A stretch of DNA of 42,683 nt from an uncultured Collinsella sp. (lineage in GTDB: Bacteria > Actinomycetota > Coriobacteriia > Coriobacteriales > Coriobacteriaceae). The stretch is from assembly GCA_959028445.1 (NCBI GenBank), contig CAUFRY010000016.1:1-42683 (forward strand). The letters are read 5' to 3'. The notes below the pieces were generated by a model. It made no database searches, was not told the DNA's origin, and saw only the letters and a list, made by a program, of their open reading frames with translations. Below are positions 1 to 8,008 of this stretch, in pieces; the first letter of the stretch is position 1, and each line of letters begins with the position of its first letter. Both the position numbers and the translations under genes were made by a program.

Positions 1-372
1 GAGAAGAGGCGGGGCATGCCCCGCCTCTTACACCACATCTCTGCGCGCTACCAACGTAACCACGCCAGCACCGCCGCGGGTGGGCAAAACTGTAGGGCGC
101 CGTATCATTCTAAGTCCCGATATGGCGAGAATGACGCGCCCCTGCTCCGGAAAACGGCGAAATCTGACTCAGAACGCTCGCCAGGGATATCCGAAGGCCA
201 CCGTTGGCGACGTCGGATCATATGCAGACAACTCGAACTGCAGAATACTCCAAAAAATGCACGGCGCACCCCATGGGACCCATTGCCGCATGGCAGAAAA
301 CAGGTCCACGGCATCCTCTAGATGCATTCCCGAGGAAATCACATTTGAACTAGCGATCGGATACGACAAACA
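1..372. other. Left-end stretch with no convincing gene
   Basis: Short open frames occur on both strands here, but none has a ribosome binding site, a recognisable domain, or GC-rich third-position bias like the neighbouring genes. I see only a GC-rich palindrome at 4-29 and, at the right edge, the terminator of the helicase gene. Confidence 0.5.
4..29. terminator. Perfect 26-nt palindrome, possible terminator stem
   Basis: AAGAGGCGGGGC is followed by AT and its exact reverse complement. No clear T-run follows on either strand. It may end a gene lying left of the window. Confidence 0.35.
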
Positions 373-406
373 AAAAGGGCCCCGAGCGTAGTTGCTCGGG
401 ACCCTT
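372..406 (-). terminator. Intrinsic terminator of the DEAD-box helicase gene
   Basis: Reading the minus strand, a GC-rich stem (375-387 pairs with 394-406, one mismatch, GCTCGGG core) is followed by CCCTTTTTGTTTG. It lies about 30 nt past the helicase stop codon. Confidence 0.8.
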
Positions 407-438
407 GGTTCACCTCGCTCTAGCGGGCGATGCGTATG

Positions 439-2682
439 TTACTTGCGCTTGCCGCCGCCGTCACCGGGACGACGGGAGCTGCTACCACGCTTGCCGCCAC
501 GGCTGTTGCCATAGCCGCCGCGGTTATCGCGACCGCCGGCGCGGCCGCCACGGGAACCGGCCTGGTTGCCGCCGCGACCACCACGGTAGCCGCCGCGACG
601 CTCTTCGCGGGTATCGTCGTAGTTGCGCCAGTCATCGCGACGATCGCGGCTGGCACGCGGATCACGACGGTCGCGCAACTCGTTAGAACGACCAGCGCCG
701 CCGCGGCCGCCATTGCCGCGAGCACCCTCGCGACGCTCGCCGCCGCGGCTACCGCGCTCTTCAAAGCGCTTGCCGCCACGGGACTCACCGCCACGGGCAG
801 CACGCTCACCACGACCCTCGCCGCCGCGACGCTCGTCACGGCCGCCGCGCTCGTCATCACGACCGGAACGACGGCGGTCGCCCGAACCGCGCTTGCCACC
901 GCGCGAACCGCGGCCCTCGTCCTCGCGCTCGACACGACGACGGCCACCGCGATCCTCGTCCTCGCGGCGGCGGCGATGTGCCTCGCCCTGGAACTGCTTG
1001 GCACGACGCTCGGCACGGTTGCCACGCGGGGCCTGCTCGACAGCACCGCCGCGCTCCTCGGCAGCCACCTCGCGGGCCACGCTCTCAACAGCCTCGTCCA
1101 CGCGAGCCTGAACGCCTTCGCGCACGCGGGTCTTGCCGCCGCGCTTGGGACGGCTCGGACGCTCGCCATCGCCGCGACGCTCGTCGCGACCGCGGTCGGA
1201 ACGACCGGCCACATCGCCGTAGTCATCGCCGTTGCGTTTGCCGTCGCGACGCGCCTGCTCAAGCTTCTTCTTGCTCTTGGACTTGCCGCGCTTGGTCTTC
1301 TTCTTCACCTTAAAGGCCGCAGGATCGCGCTCGGGGTCAACCGCGGGCGGATTGGGGCCCACATGCAGGTCGCCGGCCTCGTAGATGTCGGCGGTCTTGT
1401 CCATGAGCTTCTCGATCTCGTAGAACTCATCGACATCCTGCTCGGTCACAAACGTGATGGCCCAGCCCAGCTCGCCGGCACGACCCGTACGGCCAATACG
1501 GTGGATGTAGTCGGTCGGCTCGGCCGGCACGTCAAAGTTCACGACGTAGCGCACGTCGCTGATGTCGATGCCGCGGGCGAGCACGTCGGTCGCCACCAAC
1601 ACGTCGACGGTGCCGTCGCGGAAGGCCGAAAGGGCACGCTCGCGCTGGGCCTGGCTGCGGTTGCCGTGAATCGCGGCGGCCTTGATGCCCTTGCGCTCCA
1701 GACGACGGCAGCAGCTGTCGGCGCGGTGCTTGGTACGCATAAAGACGATGGTGCGCTCCGGGCCCTCCTTTTTGAGGAACTCGGGCAACAGGTTATTCTT
1801 GGCCTCGATGGACACCGGGAACACAAACTGGTCGACGGTGTCGGCGGTCGACGTGGCAGGTGCGATCTCCACGCGGGCCGGGTCGCTCACCAGGTCGGTG
1901 ATCTCGCCCACGGCCTCCTCGTCGAGGGTCGCCGAGAACAGCAGCGTCTGACGCTCGGCCGGCGTCTCGCGCACAATGCGCCGGACGGCGGGCAAAAAGC
2001 CCATGTCGAGCATACGGTCGGCCTCGTCGAGCACCAGGACCTTAACCTCGTCCAGGTGGCAGGCGCCCTGCTCGATCAGATCGACCAGACGGCCCGGCGT
2101 TGCGACCAGGATGTCGCAGCCGTACTTAAGTGCCGCGGTCTGCGGCTTGTAGCTCACGCCGCCCACGACGGTCACGGCAACATGGCCGGTGACGTCGGCG
2201 ATTTTGCTTGCGACCTCGTCGATTTGCTGTGCGAGCTCGCGCGTGGGGGTGATGACGAGCATCACGGGGCCGCGACCGTTGCCCTCGGGCTTTTTAGCAC
2301 CGCGACGACGGTTGCGGCCGCCGCGCTCGCGCACGGGTTTGGGAGGAGCGATGTGCTCCAGATTGTTCATGGTCGGCAGCAAAAAGGCGGCCGTCTTGCC
2401 GGTGCCGGTCTGAGCGGCGGCAAGCAGGTCGCGGCCCTCGAGCACCACGGGGATGGAGCCGGCCTGCACGGGCGTCGGCGCCGTGTAGCCCAGGTTCTCG
2501 ATAGCACGAAGCATCTCGTCGGAGAGGCCCAGCTCGTCAAAGGCGGGCAGGCTCTCGGTAGCGGACTCGACGGCCTGGGCAGCATTGGCCTCATCGGCGG
2601 CATCGAAGGCAGCCTGGGTCATGGCCTCGCGGGTCTCGTCCAGAATCTCGGCGTCCGTGACGTCGGATACAGAATTACGCAT
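439..2682 (-). CDS. DEAD-box ATP-dependent RNA helicase with RGG-rich tail
   Basis: This cytoplasmic enzyme unwinds short RNA duplexes using ATP; family members act in ribosome assembly, RNA decay and cold adaptation. The full motif set is visible: Q-motif (FDELGLS, PTPVQ), Walker A AQTGTGKT at about residues 90-97, PTRELAQQ, VATPGR, DEAD (VLDEADRMLD), SAT (LFSATLD), ATDVLARGID and HRIGRTGR. After about residue 465 comes a lysine-rich linker and then a tail of roughly 280 residues dominated by Arg, Gly, Asp and Glu with many RGG triplets, probably disordered and RNA-binding. I chose ATG at 2682 because AAGGA lies about 10 nt upstream; an in-frame codon at 2718 is less likely. RhlE/DeaD/CshA-like; the exact subfamily is not resolved. 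The low-complexity tail creates long false frames on the other strand. Confidence 0.96.
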   Translation of the reverse strand: MRNSVSDVTDAEILDETREAMTQAAFDAADEANAAQAVESATESLPAFDELGLSDEMLRAIENLGYTAPTPVQAGSIPVVLEGRDLLAAAQTGTGKTAAFLLPTMNNLEHIAPPKPVRERGGRNRRRGAKKPEGNGRGPVMLVITPTRELAQQIDEVASKIADVTGHVAVTVVGGVSYKPQTAALKYGCDILVATPGRLVDLIEQGACHLDEVKVLVLDEADRMLDMGFLPAVRRIVRETPAERQTLLFSATLDEEAVGEITDLVSDPARVEIAPATSTADTVDQFVFPVSIEAKNNLLPEFLKKEGPERTIVFMRTKHRADSCCRRLERKGIKAAAIHGNRSQAQRERALSAFRDGTVDVLVATDVLARGIDISDVRYVVNFDVPAEPTDYIHRIGRTGRAGELGWAITFVTEQDVDEFYEIEKLMDKTADIYEAGDLHVGPNPPAVDPERDPAAFKVKKKTKRGKSKSKKKLEQARRDGKRNGDDYGDVAGRSDRGRDERRGDGERPSRPKRGGKTRVREGVQARVDEAVESVAREVAAEERGGAVEQAPRGNRAERRAKQFQGEAHRRRREDEDRGGRRRVEREDEGRGSRGGKRGSGDRRRSGRDDERGGRDERRGGEGRGERAARGGESRGGKRFEERGSRGGERREGARGNGGRGGAGRSNELRDRRDPRASRDRRDDWRNYDDTREERRGGYRGGRGGNQAGSRGGRAGGRDNRGGYGNSRGGKRGSSSRRPGDGGGKRK

Positions 2683-2952
2683 ATGTCGTTGTTCCTTATC
2701 TGCACGCGTTATGGGCACGGCATGCGGCCGCGCGGGCGTGCTTGGTAGTGCGCTAATACATACAAAAACGGGTGCGCACAGAGAGGACGTTGCTCAGCAC
2801 GCTGGCGATCGCTTTGGCAGCCCTATCACGCGCCGTCCAGACGCAGCAGCTCTAAGCGATGGAGCAGATTCGCCGCCGGTTAGTATACCCGTGCTTCGCA
2901 TGCCCCCACGTAAACCACAGATGACGAGGCGGACGGGGCGGGCCTGGCTGAT

Positions 2953-3334
2953 TGTCTCAATCTGTAACATCTACAGGGCAAAACTAGGTCTTACTGTTAC
3001 AGATCGAGACATTCAGTCGGCCTCCTTGGCTAACATCTCAATCTGTAACATCTGCAGGCCGAATCTTTGTCTACGTGTTACAGATCGAGACAAACGGTCG
3101 ACACGGCTCACGAACGTCTCGATCTGTAACAGTTACCGAGTAAATCGACCCGTAACTGTTACAGATCGAGACAAACCAATCCGTCTGAAGACAACATCTC
3201 AATCTGTAACAGTTACGGAGCAAAACCGGCCCCAGATGTTACAGATTGAGACAGTTGAGTTGTTGGCCGAGGAACAATCTCGATCTGTAACAACTAGACT
3301 CCGTATCCCCTGTCAGATGTTACAGATTGAGACA
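2953..3334. repeat. Family A hairpin array, five 59-nt units
   Basis: Units lie at 2953-3011, 3034-3092, 3115-3173, 3195-3253 and 3276-3334, each exactly 59 nt. Each has a 17-nt left arm like TGTCTCRATCTGTAACA, a 25-nt loop and an inverted right arm. Gaps of 21-22 nt give a period of 80-81. In the third unit the stem extends to 22 nt per side with one terminal mismatch (arm plus GTTAC/GTAAC) around a 15-nt loop. The array lies between the terminator of the 3454 gene and the start of the helicase gene, both on the minus strand, so it may be in the helicase promoter or leader region. Confidence 0.95.
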
Positions 3335-3363
3335 AACGTGCCGAGTACCAGACCCGACAGGCA

Positions 3364-3410
3364 ACAAAAAGGGCCGGACGCCCAATCCTTACAACTGGAA
3401 CGTCCGACCC
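3364..3410 (-). terminator. Intrinsic terminator after the 3454-3771 gene
   Basis: 3371-3380 pairs with 3401-3410 (GGGCCGGACG with CGTCCGACCC). On the minus strand the stem is followed by CCCTTTTTGTTG. Confidence 0.75.
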
Positions 3411-3453
3411 CGTCAAACACCACTAGGGAAGCTGAACCAACGCCCCGCAGCCC

Positions 3454-3771
3454 CTACTCTGCGTCCGGGTCCTTAAAGTTCTTGGAATCCAAGACCATGC
3501 AGGTGTAGGTGATGTCGTGCTCATCATCGGGAATGGGTTCAAACCCGTTCTTACCAAAGAAATCAACGAGCAGATGCGCGAGCCTAATCGGATCCGCATC
3601 GGCGTCGTCAAAGAGATATCCGCTCAGATCCAGGAATGTAGGCTGCTGTTCGCCCTCGCTCTCCCAGTAGGACAACCCGAGCATACGGCGCTGTCCAAAC
3701 ATTCCGTTGTGCAACATCGGAAGCTGCGTCAATACCACCGTTAACGGCGACGACGTCTCAGGGCAACGCAT
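3454..3771 (-). CDS. Small hypothetical soluble protein
   Basis: An acidic open frame of up to 105 residues with no signal peptide or membrane segment. It contains FLDLSGYLFDD and LVDFFGKNGF stretches and ends in a charged tail. I do not recognise the family. The start is uncertain: ATG at 3771 overlaps the upstream membrane gene by 31 nt, GTG at 3738 follows directly on that gene's stop, and internal ATGs exist near 3717 and 3702; none has a clear Shine-Dalgarno. The tight arrangement with the 3741-4250 gene suggests co-transcription and a shared role. A terminator follows. Confidence 0.6.
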   Translation of the reverse strand: MRCPETSSPLTVVLTQLPMLHNGMFGQRRMLGLSYWESEGEQQPTFLDLSGYLFDDADADPIRLAHLLVDFFGKNGFEPIPDDEHDITYTCMVLDSKNFKDPDAE

Positions 3772-4250
3772 GCTATGACAATCGCCAGCAACACCAAGCC
3801 CTGGAAATTGATGCGGCTAATAGCGAAGCCCGAAGGAACGATAATACTGTCGTAAAACATGTCGAGCAGGCCGATAAACACCAGAAACGCGATGAAGATC
3901 CAGAACACGCGACTCCTTAAAATGAGAGTAAACATGTCGAGCACCGAACCGCCCGAGGAAGAAGAGCCCTGATAGCCAATCAAATCAAACGGCTCATCCT
4001 TCTCTACCTCGTCGGCATCGCTCGAAGCGCCTGAAGACTCGGACTCCAAATCGCGACGATTCGTCCAATACCCGGGCACATGGTCGCGCTCACCAAGGTA
4101 CTCACCGTTTTTGACCACCGGTTCAAACAACATGGCACTCGAAAACTGCTCGAGCTCCTCGCGAATCAACTGGTCAGCACGAGCGTCATGGGGCTCCTCG
4201 AGCTCGCACTCAAGCTCGTACCTTGGCGTATATGCCCTATAATGTCTCAA
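3741..4250 (-). CDS. Hypothetical membrane protein with acidic N-terminal region
   Basis: The frame encodes about 169 residues. The first 105 or so are charged and acidic with a Ser-rich linker. Two hydrophobic segments follow (VFWIFIAFLVFIGLLDMFY and INFQGLVLLAIVIACVAL), ending in an Arg-rich tail, which suggests two membrane passes. The longest start is TTG at 4250, preceded in frame by a stop and lacking a good ribosome binding site, so the true start may be internal. It is divergent from the FHA gene at 4358, with about 107 nt between them. Function unknown; the neighbourhood suggests a link to the FHA/kinase pair, but that is inference only. Confidence 0.6.
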   Translation of the reverse strand: MRHYRAYTPRYELECELEEPHDARADQLIREELEQFSSAMLFEPVVKNGEYLGERDHVPGYWTNRRDLESESSGASSDADEVEKDEPFDLIGYQGSSSSGGSVLDMFTLILRSRVFWIFIAFLVFIGLLDMFYDSIIVPSGFAISRINFQGLVLLAIVIACVALRRRRR

Positions 4251-4264
4251 TAGTTATGCAAAGC

Positions 4265-4274
4265 GTTGCGCAAC
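4265..4274. promoter_or_regulatory. GTTGCGCAAC palindrome upstream of the FHA gene
   Basis: A perfect 10-nt palindrome lies in the divergent region between the membrane protein and FHA genes. The same sequence recurs at 7740-7749 upstream of the adhesin, so it may be a shared operator. No binding protein can be named. Confidence 0.3.
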
Positions 4275-4357
4275 ATTTTTCGAGTCGGTACGCTTTGAGC
4301 GTAGCCATTTCCTAACATGTTTGCAGTTCGTCATTAAAGTTATCTGGGGAGGCAGCC

Positions 4358-5320
4358 ATGGCGGCGGAAACACCGTGCTCGGTCCTCTACAACGACATCC
4401 GCTCGTTCGGCGGCCTTAAGCATCTCGAGATTGCGCGAATGCTCATTAACGGCAATTCGTATGCAGGCAGCACCCTGCTCGACAAATGCTCTACCAACCG
4501 CTCGTACCTCACTCGCTACATCGTCCACCGCGAGCCCGATCAGTGTGCGCCAGGTATCTACAATGACCTTACCGTCTCCACGCTTAACCTTGCCGCCGCC
4601 ATCGGCAACAAGCTCGGCGGAGGCGATTGCGCCTATCAGGAAATATCCAAGCATTACAGCGGCCCGGCGGCCCAAGGCATGATGTCGATTCTCGCCGATT
4701 ATGACCTCGACGACCGCCTCTACGCCAATGCCCTGGGGCGTATCAGCAGCTCCGACGACCACAGCCCCCGCGAAAAGAGCACGCTCTTCTTGATGCTCTT
4801 TGTAGCAACGGGCGCACTTGCCGATCCCGTTCAAGGCGTGGCCACCGTCGAGCGCTTTTGCGACAGCAAGACAGGCGGGCACTTTGGAACCACCGAGACA
4901 ACCGTCGGCCGTGGCTTTGTGAGCGGCCACGAGCTGCCGCGCGCCGTCGCCCCCAATCTCGGCCTCCTCAGAACGCACGCCGGCAATAGCGTTGACATGC
5001 AGATTCATCCGCTCACGCGCGACCCGCACGGAACCGTGATTGGCTCTTTGCCCAAAACTTCGCCCTGCATCACCGACGTGGGCGTAGATGCATCGCGCGA
5101 ACATCTACGCATTTGGCTCGAAGATGGGCACTGGTACGCTCAGGGGCTCGAATCGACTAATGGCACGGTACTTGAGTCGGGCGCAGGCGACGGCGATATC
5201 GTGATTGAGCCGCCGCGTAACCAACGCGAGCCCGGCAAGGTCTATCCCCCGGTGGAAATCGAAAACAGCGACAGACTTCACTTGGGTCTCTATACAACGT
5301 TTCTCGTTATTGTGGACTAG
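4358..5320 (+). CDS. FHA-domain protein
   Basis: The C-terminal part (about residues 220-320) fits a forkhead-associated domain, which binds phosphothreonine peptides. It shows SREHLRIW followed by LESTNGT, the conserved Ser/His and Asn-Gly-Thr of the FHA loop, then a beta-rich end. The N-terminal 200 residues are not recognised and have no clear membrane segment. ATG at 4358 is supported by GGGGAGG a few nt upstream. A Ser/Thr kinase gene lies 170 nt downstream on the same strand, so the protein may read or dock that kinase's phosphorylation, as in other actinobacterial FHA/kinase pairs. A hairpin at 5334-5360 may partly separate the two transcripts. Confidence 0.85.
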   Translation: MAAETPCSVLYNDIRSFGGLKHLEIARMLINGNSYAGSTLLDKCSTNRSYLTRYIVHREPDQCAPGIYNDLTVSTLNLAAAIGNKLGGGDCAYQEISKHYSGPAAQGMMSILADYDLDDRLYANALGRISSSDDHSPREKSTLFLMLFVATGALADPVQGVATVERFCDSKTGGHFGTTETTVGRGFVSGHELPRAVAPNLGLLRTHAGNSVDMQIHPLTRDPHGTVIGSLPKTSPCITDVGVDASREHLRIWLEDGHWYAQGLESTNGTVLESGAGDGDIVIEPPRNQREPGKVYPPVEIENSDRLHLGLYTTFLVIVD

Positions 5321-5333
5321 CGCGGGCGATGAT

Positions 5334-5360
5334 CGAAAGACGGTCACCGCCCGTCTTTCG
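5334..5360 (+). terminator. Hairpin after the FHA gene, weak terminator
   Basis: CGAAAGACGG at 5334-5343 pairs with CCGTCTTTCG at 5351-5360. Only a pyrimidine-rich stretch follows, so termination may be partial. Confidence 0.5.
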
Positions 5361-5491
5361 TCTACTACCTTCTACGTCGTAAACGACAATACTCAGCGGT
5401 ATACGTGAACAGCGCGGCTATTATGGTACTTTACCGATAGCCGCACTGCTCACGTACACGTGCGGCAACCCATGCCAGACAAAGGAACGCC

Positions 5492-7576
5492 ATGGATACT
5501 ACCGATAGCGCCTATGGCGACAAACTCATCCGTCTCGACACGTTCGATACCGCCGTGGCAGTCGACCCCAGCGCCGAGGATGATGCCAAACGCCGGTTTA
5601 TGACGCTTATTCTTCAGACGGCATACCACGACGGCGGCAATATCGGACACGTGCTGCGCGCGACCAACACGAACGGCGAGGTCTTTGCCGTCAAGCTGCT
5701 CAAGGACAACGCCATCCTTTCCGGCCAAGCCCCCGATCGCTCCGCCGAGCAATCGGCCGCGCACCTGGCCAGCACCGCCGCGCTGTTCGAGGAGTACCGC
5801 CATCTGTGTACCGTCTCGCACCTGCGCGGATTTCCGCGTGTCTATGGCTACGGTTCTTGCGAGGACGACCCGCTCATCCTCATGGAGTGGGTCGAGGGCA
5901 CCTCGCTCAAGCAGGCGCTGCCCTTGCTTCCGCACGATGCCTCGGGCGGGCTAACCACCCAGATGGTGGCCGCCGTTGGAAACGCCGTGCTTCGCGCACT
6001 CCTGATGACCCAGGGGCTCGTGAATCCGGTCGTCCATCGCGACCTGTCGCCCGCCAATATCATGTTCCGCACCACCAGCCGAACGCTCAAGCAACAGATT
6101 GCCGATTGCTCCTTTGACCCCTGTCTCATCGACATGGGCTCCGCGACCATGGCCCTCGGCGACGACACGATCACCCGGCGCGCCGACATCTGGCGCTTTG
6201 CCACGCCCGCATACGCCGCGCCCGAGATGCTCACGCAGGATATCGAAGGCATCGCGGCCCTTCGCCGTTCGCCGGCAATCGACGTCTATGCGCTTTCGAG
6301 CATTTTGTACCAGCTCTACAGCGGTCGCAAACCGTTCGATGTCGAGTCGACGGGTGCCGCGGCAACCGGCTCGTTCTACCTCATAAAGACCAAGACCAAG
6401 CCGGCACCGCTCGAGCCGCGCTGCAAGGACGATGAAGCGCTCGTCCAGATCATCATGAAAGGCATCTCAGTCGAGCAGGGCGATCGTCCCACCGAGCAGC
6501 AGATGCTCGAGGTGCTCTCGGCATACCTCACCGATGCCGAATCCGAGGGCCGCGAAGGCGCAGGAGACGAGGCCGCGATTGATATCGATTCTGGTACGCA
6601 CCTTAAGGTCGACGTCGCCGGCGAGCGCGCGAGAGAGATCCTGGAGCAGGCCCGGCACGATACCATGACCCGCCGCCGCTTTATTATCGGTGGCGTTGTC
6701 GCAGCCGTTGCGGGGCTTGGCGTTATCGGGGCGGCAACCCATGGCTTTGGCATCCCCGACTACTTGGACGGCATCCGCGGTTCACTTGGCGACTACACCT
6801 GGGATCAGCTGCAGGAGATTTCGCTCAAGATTAAGGCCGCCGAGACCCGTAGCGACGCGCGCGAGATTGCCAAGCGCTACCACCTGCTCGACGCCGATGG
6901 GCATATCCCCTATCCGTGCACCAAGCGTGTCACGCTCACCAACGGGCTGGAGGTCGGCGCGCAGCTTGTGGGCATCCGCCACGACGAGCTTCTGGACGGG
7001 ACGGGCAAAGCCGGACTGACGTTTATGTTCGACGCGGGTATTGCCGAGCGCAACGCTGCGGCTGAACCGCCGAGCGCCGGCTGGGCAGATTGCGAGCTGC
7101 GGGAATGGCTCGATAACGACGGCCTTAAGCTGCTGCCCAACGAGTTGCGCGCACTCATTAAAGGGGTCAAGAAGGTCTCGAACAACGTGGGCGCCGCCAA
7201 CAGTGCATCGTGTCTGAGCGAGCTGCCCGCGACCCTTTGGCTTCCCGCCATGGTCGAGCTGTGCGGTACGCAACCGCCCGATTCGTTTGCCGAGGACTAT
7301 CACTACCTGGCAGACATCTACAACGGCGAGGGCAAGGAGTATCAGCTCTTCCGCGAGCTCAAGGTGAGCCCGTATTCCACGAACGAGACGATGGTCCGCC
7401 AGTGGAAGGGCAAGGACACCTGTTGGTGGGAGCGCACGGTGAGCCCCGACACATCGGAGAGCGAAGGCACACTCTATATGAACCGCGTGGGGCACGACGG
7501 CGACGTCTTTACGTACGCAACGCCTGCGGAAAAGCCAAACAAGCTAACCTGTGTGATCCCCGGGTTCTGTATCTAG
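5492..7576 (+). CDS. Membrane Ser/Thr protein kinase with DUF6273-like extracellular domain
   Basis: The 694-residue protein has a cytoplasmic Hanks-type kinase domain (about 36-340). Visible residues are the ATP-binding Lys68 (VFAVKLLKD), catalytic HRDLSPAN (Asp184, Asn189), a DMG instead of DFG motif at 215-217, and AAPE near 242. A linker and Arg-rich stop-transfer (TRRRF) lead into a single membrane segment at about 397-415. The last 280 residues lie outside; the segment with AGWADCELREWLD and KKVSNN resembles DUF6273, found at the ends of many Gram-positive surface and kinase proteins. ATG at 5492 follows AAAGGAAC. The likely role is sensing an external cue and phosphorylating cell-envelope or FHA partners. 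There are no PASTA repeats, so it is not a typical PknB. Confidence 0.9.
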   Translation: MDTTDSAYGDKLIRLDTFDTAVAVDPSAEDDAKRRFMTLILQTAYHDGGNIGHVLRATNTNGEVFAVKLLKDNAILSGQAPDRSAEQSAAHLASTAALFEEYRHLCTVSHLRGFPRVYGYGSCEDDPLILMEWVEGTSLKQALPLLPHDASGGLTTQMVAAVGNAVLRALLMTQGLVNPVVHRDLSPANIMFRTTSRTLKQQIADCSFDPCLIDMGSATMALGDDTITRRADIWRFATPAYAAPEMLTQDIEGIAALRRSPAIDVYALSSILYQLYSGRKPFDVESTGAAATGSFYLIKTKTKPAPLEPRCKDDEALVQIIMKGISVEQGDRPTEQQMLEVLSAYLTDAESEGREGAGDEAAIDIDSGTHLKVDVAGERAREILEQARHDTMTRRRFIIGGVVAAVAGLGVIGAATHGFGIPDYLDGIRGSLGDYTWDQLQEISLKIKAAETRSDAREIAKRYHLLDADGHIPYPCTKRVTLTNGLEVGAQLVGIRHDELLDGTGKAGLTFMFDAGIAERNAAAEPPSAGWADCELREWLDNDGLKLLPNELRALIKGVKKVSNNVGAANSASCLSELPATLWLPAMVELCGTQPPDSFAEDYHYLADIYNGEGKEYQLFRELKVSPYSTNETMVRQWKGKDTCWWERTVSPDTSESEGTLYMNRVGHDGDVFTYATPAEKPNKLTCVIPGFCI

Positions 7577-7617
7577 GCAGCGGGCGTCTTGCCGTGACGG
7601 GACCCCTCCCCGGCAAT

Positions 7618-7676
7618 TGTCTCGATCTGTAACGGTTAGAGGTCATATTTGCTGCTAGATGTTACAGAACGAGACA
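7618..7676. repeat. Family A hairpin, single 59-nt unit
   Basis: An isolated unit between the kinase stop and the adhesin gene. Arms are TGTCTCGATCTGTAACG and its near-complement (TGTTACAGAACGAGACA). The 25-nt loop begins GTTAGAGGTCAT and ends GCTAGA, closely matching the loop of the unit at 11442. Confidence 0.9.
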
Positions 7677-7739
7677 TTAGCTTGCCGAGAACTTCGACTC
7701 ATAAATGTGACTCAAGTGTGTCGATATTTTCTTGCCAAT

Positions 7740-7749
7740 GTTGCGCAAC
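7740..7749. promoter_or_regulatory. GTTGCGCAAC palindrome upstream of the adhesin gene
   Basis: This 10-nt palindrome (12 nt with flanking T and A) lies about 70 nt before the adhesin ATG and matches the one at 4265-4274. It may be a regulatory site. Confidence 0.3.
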
Positions 7750-7816
7750 AGAAACCCTTTCGGCGGTCGTAACGCACGAATTGTCATAGGTACCCCTTCA
7801 ACGATTGGGAGAAGAA

Positions 7817-7963
7817 ATGGCAAAGTACGCACCTAAACACTTGGAAGTCTCAGGCGGCGCCGAGCCCCATCGCGCATTCGCGGGTCACAAGACCGCGCGA
7901 CTCGCCGTCACCGCAGCCACCACCATCGCAATGACCGGCTCGTCGTTGCTCGCCCCGTTCTAG
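7817..7963 (+). pseudogene. Signal-peptide start of the adhesin, cut by an in-frame amber codon
   Basis: ATG at 7817, preceded by GGGAG, opens 48 codons with a long charged N-region (HKTAR), a hydrophobic core (LAVTAATTIAMTGSSLLAP) and then TAG at 7961-7963. The next residues in the same frame, AFA-ND, form a classic signal peptidase site, and the frame runs on without another stop into the 8009-11152 gene. A single CAG to TAG change (Gln to stop) would explain it. As read, the secreted form could be made only by amber readthrough or reversion. Confidence 0.85.
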
Positions 7964-8008
7964 GCATTTGCCAACGATCTGAGCGACACCACGGCACAGG
8001 ACGCAATC

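Noticed and set aside
16..391. Short frames at the left end
   Set aside because: No ribosome binding site, no codon bias and no recognisable domain.
430..2748. 772-residue open frame on the plus strand
   Set aside because: It is antisense to the DEAD-box helicase, Ala/Leu/Val-rich with no domain, and arises from the GC-rich RGG-coding region.
2953..3334. CRISPR array
   Set aside because: The period is regular, but the arms alternate in orientation, loops have a shared skeleton, units occur at six loci, and no cas gene is present.
2585..3508. Plus-strand frame with repeated SICN..TDRD peptide
   Set aside because: The repeat comes from the 81-nt period of the family A array being divisible by three. 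The same peptide appears on both strands because the units are palindromic.
7618..7676. Family A unit as a plain intrinsic terminator of the kinase gene
   Set aside because: No T-run follows on either strand and units also occur away from gene ends in multi-unit arrays, so termination alone does not explain them.
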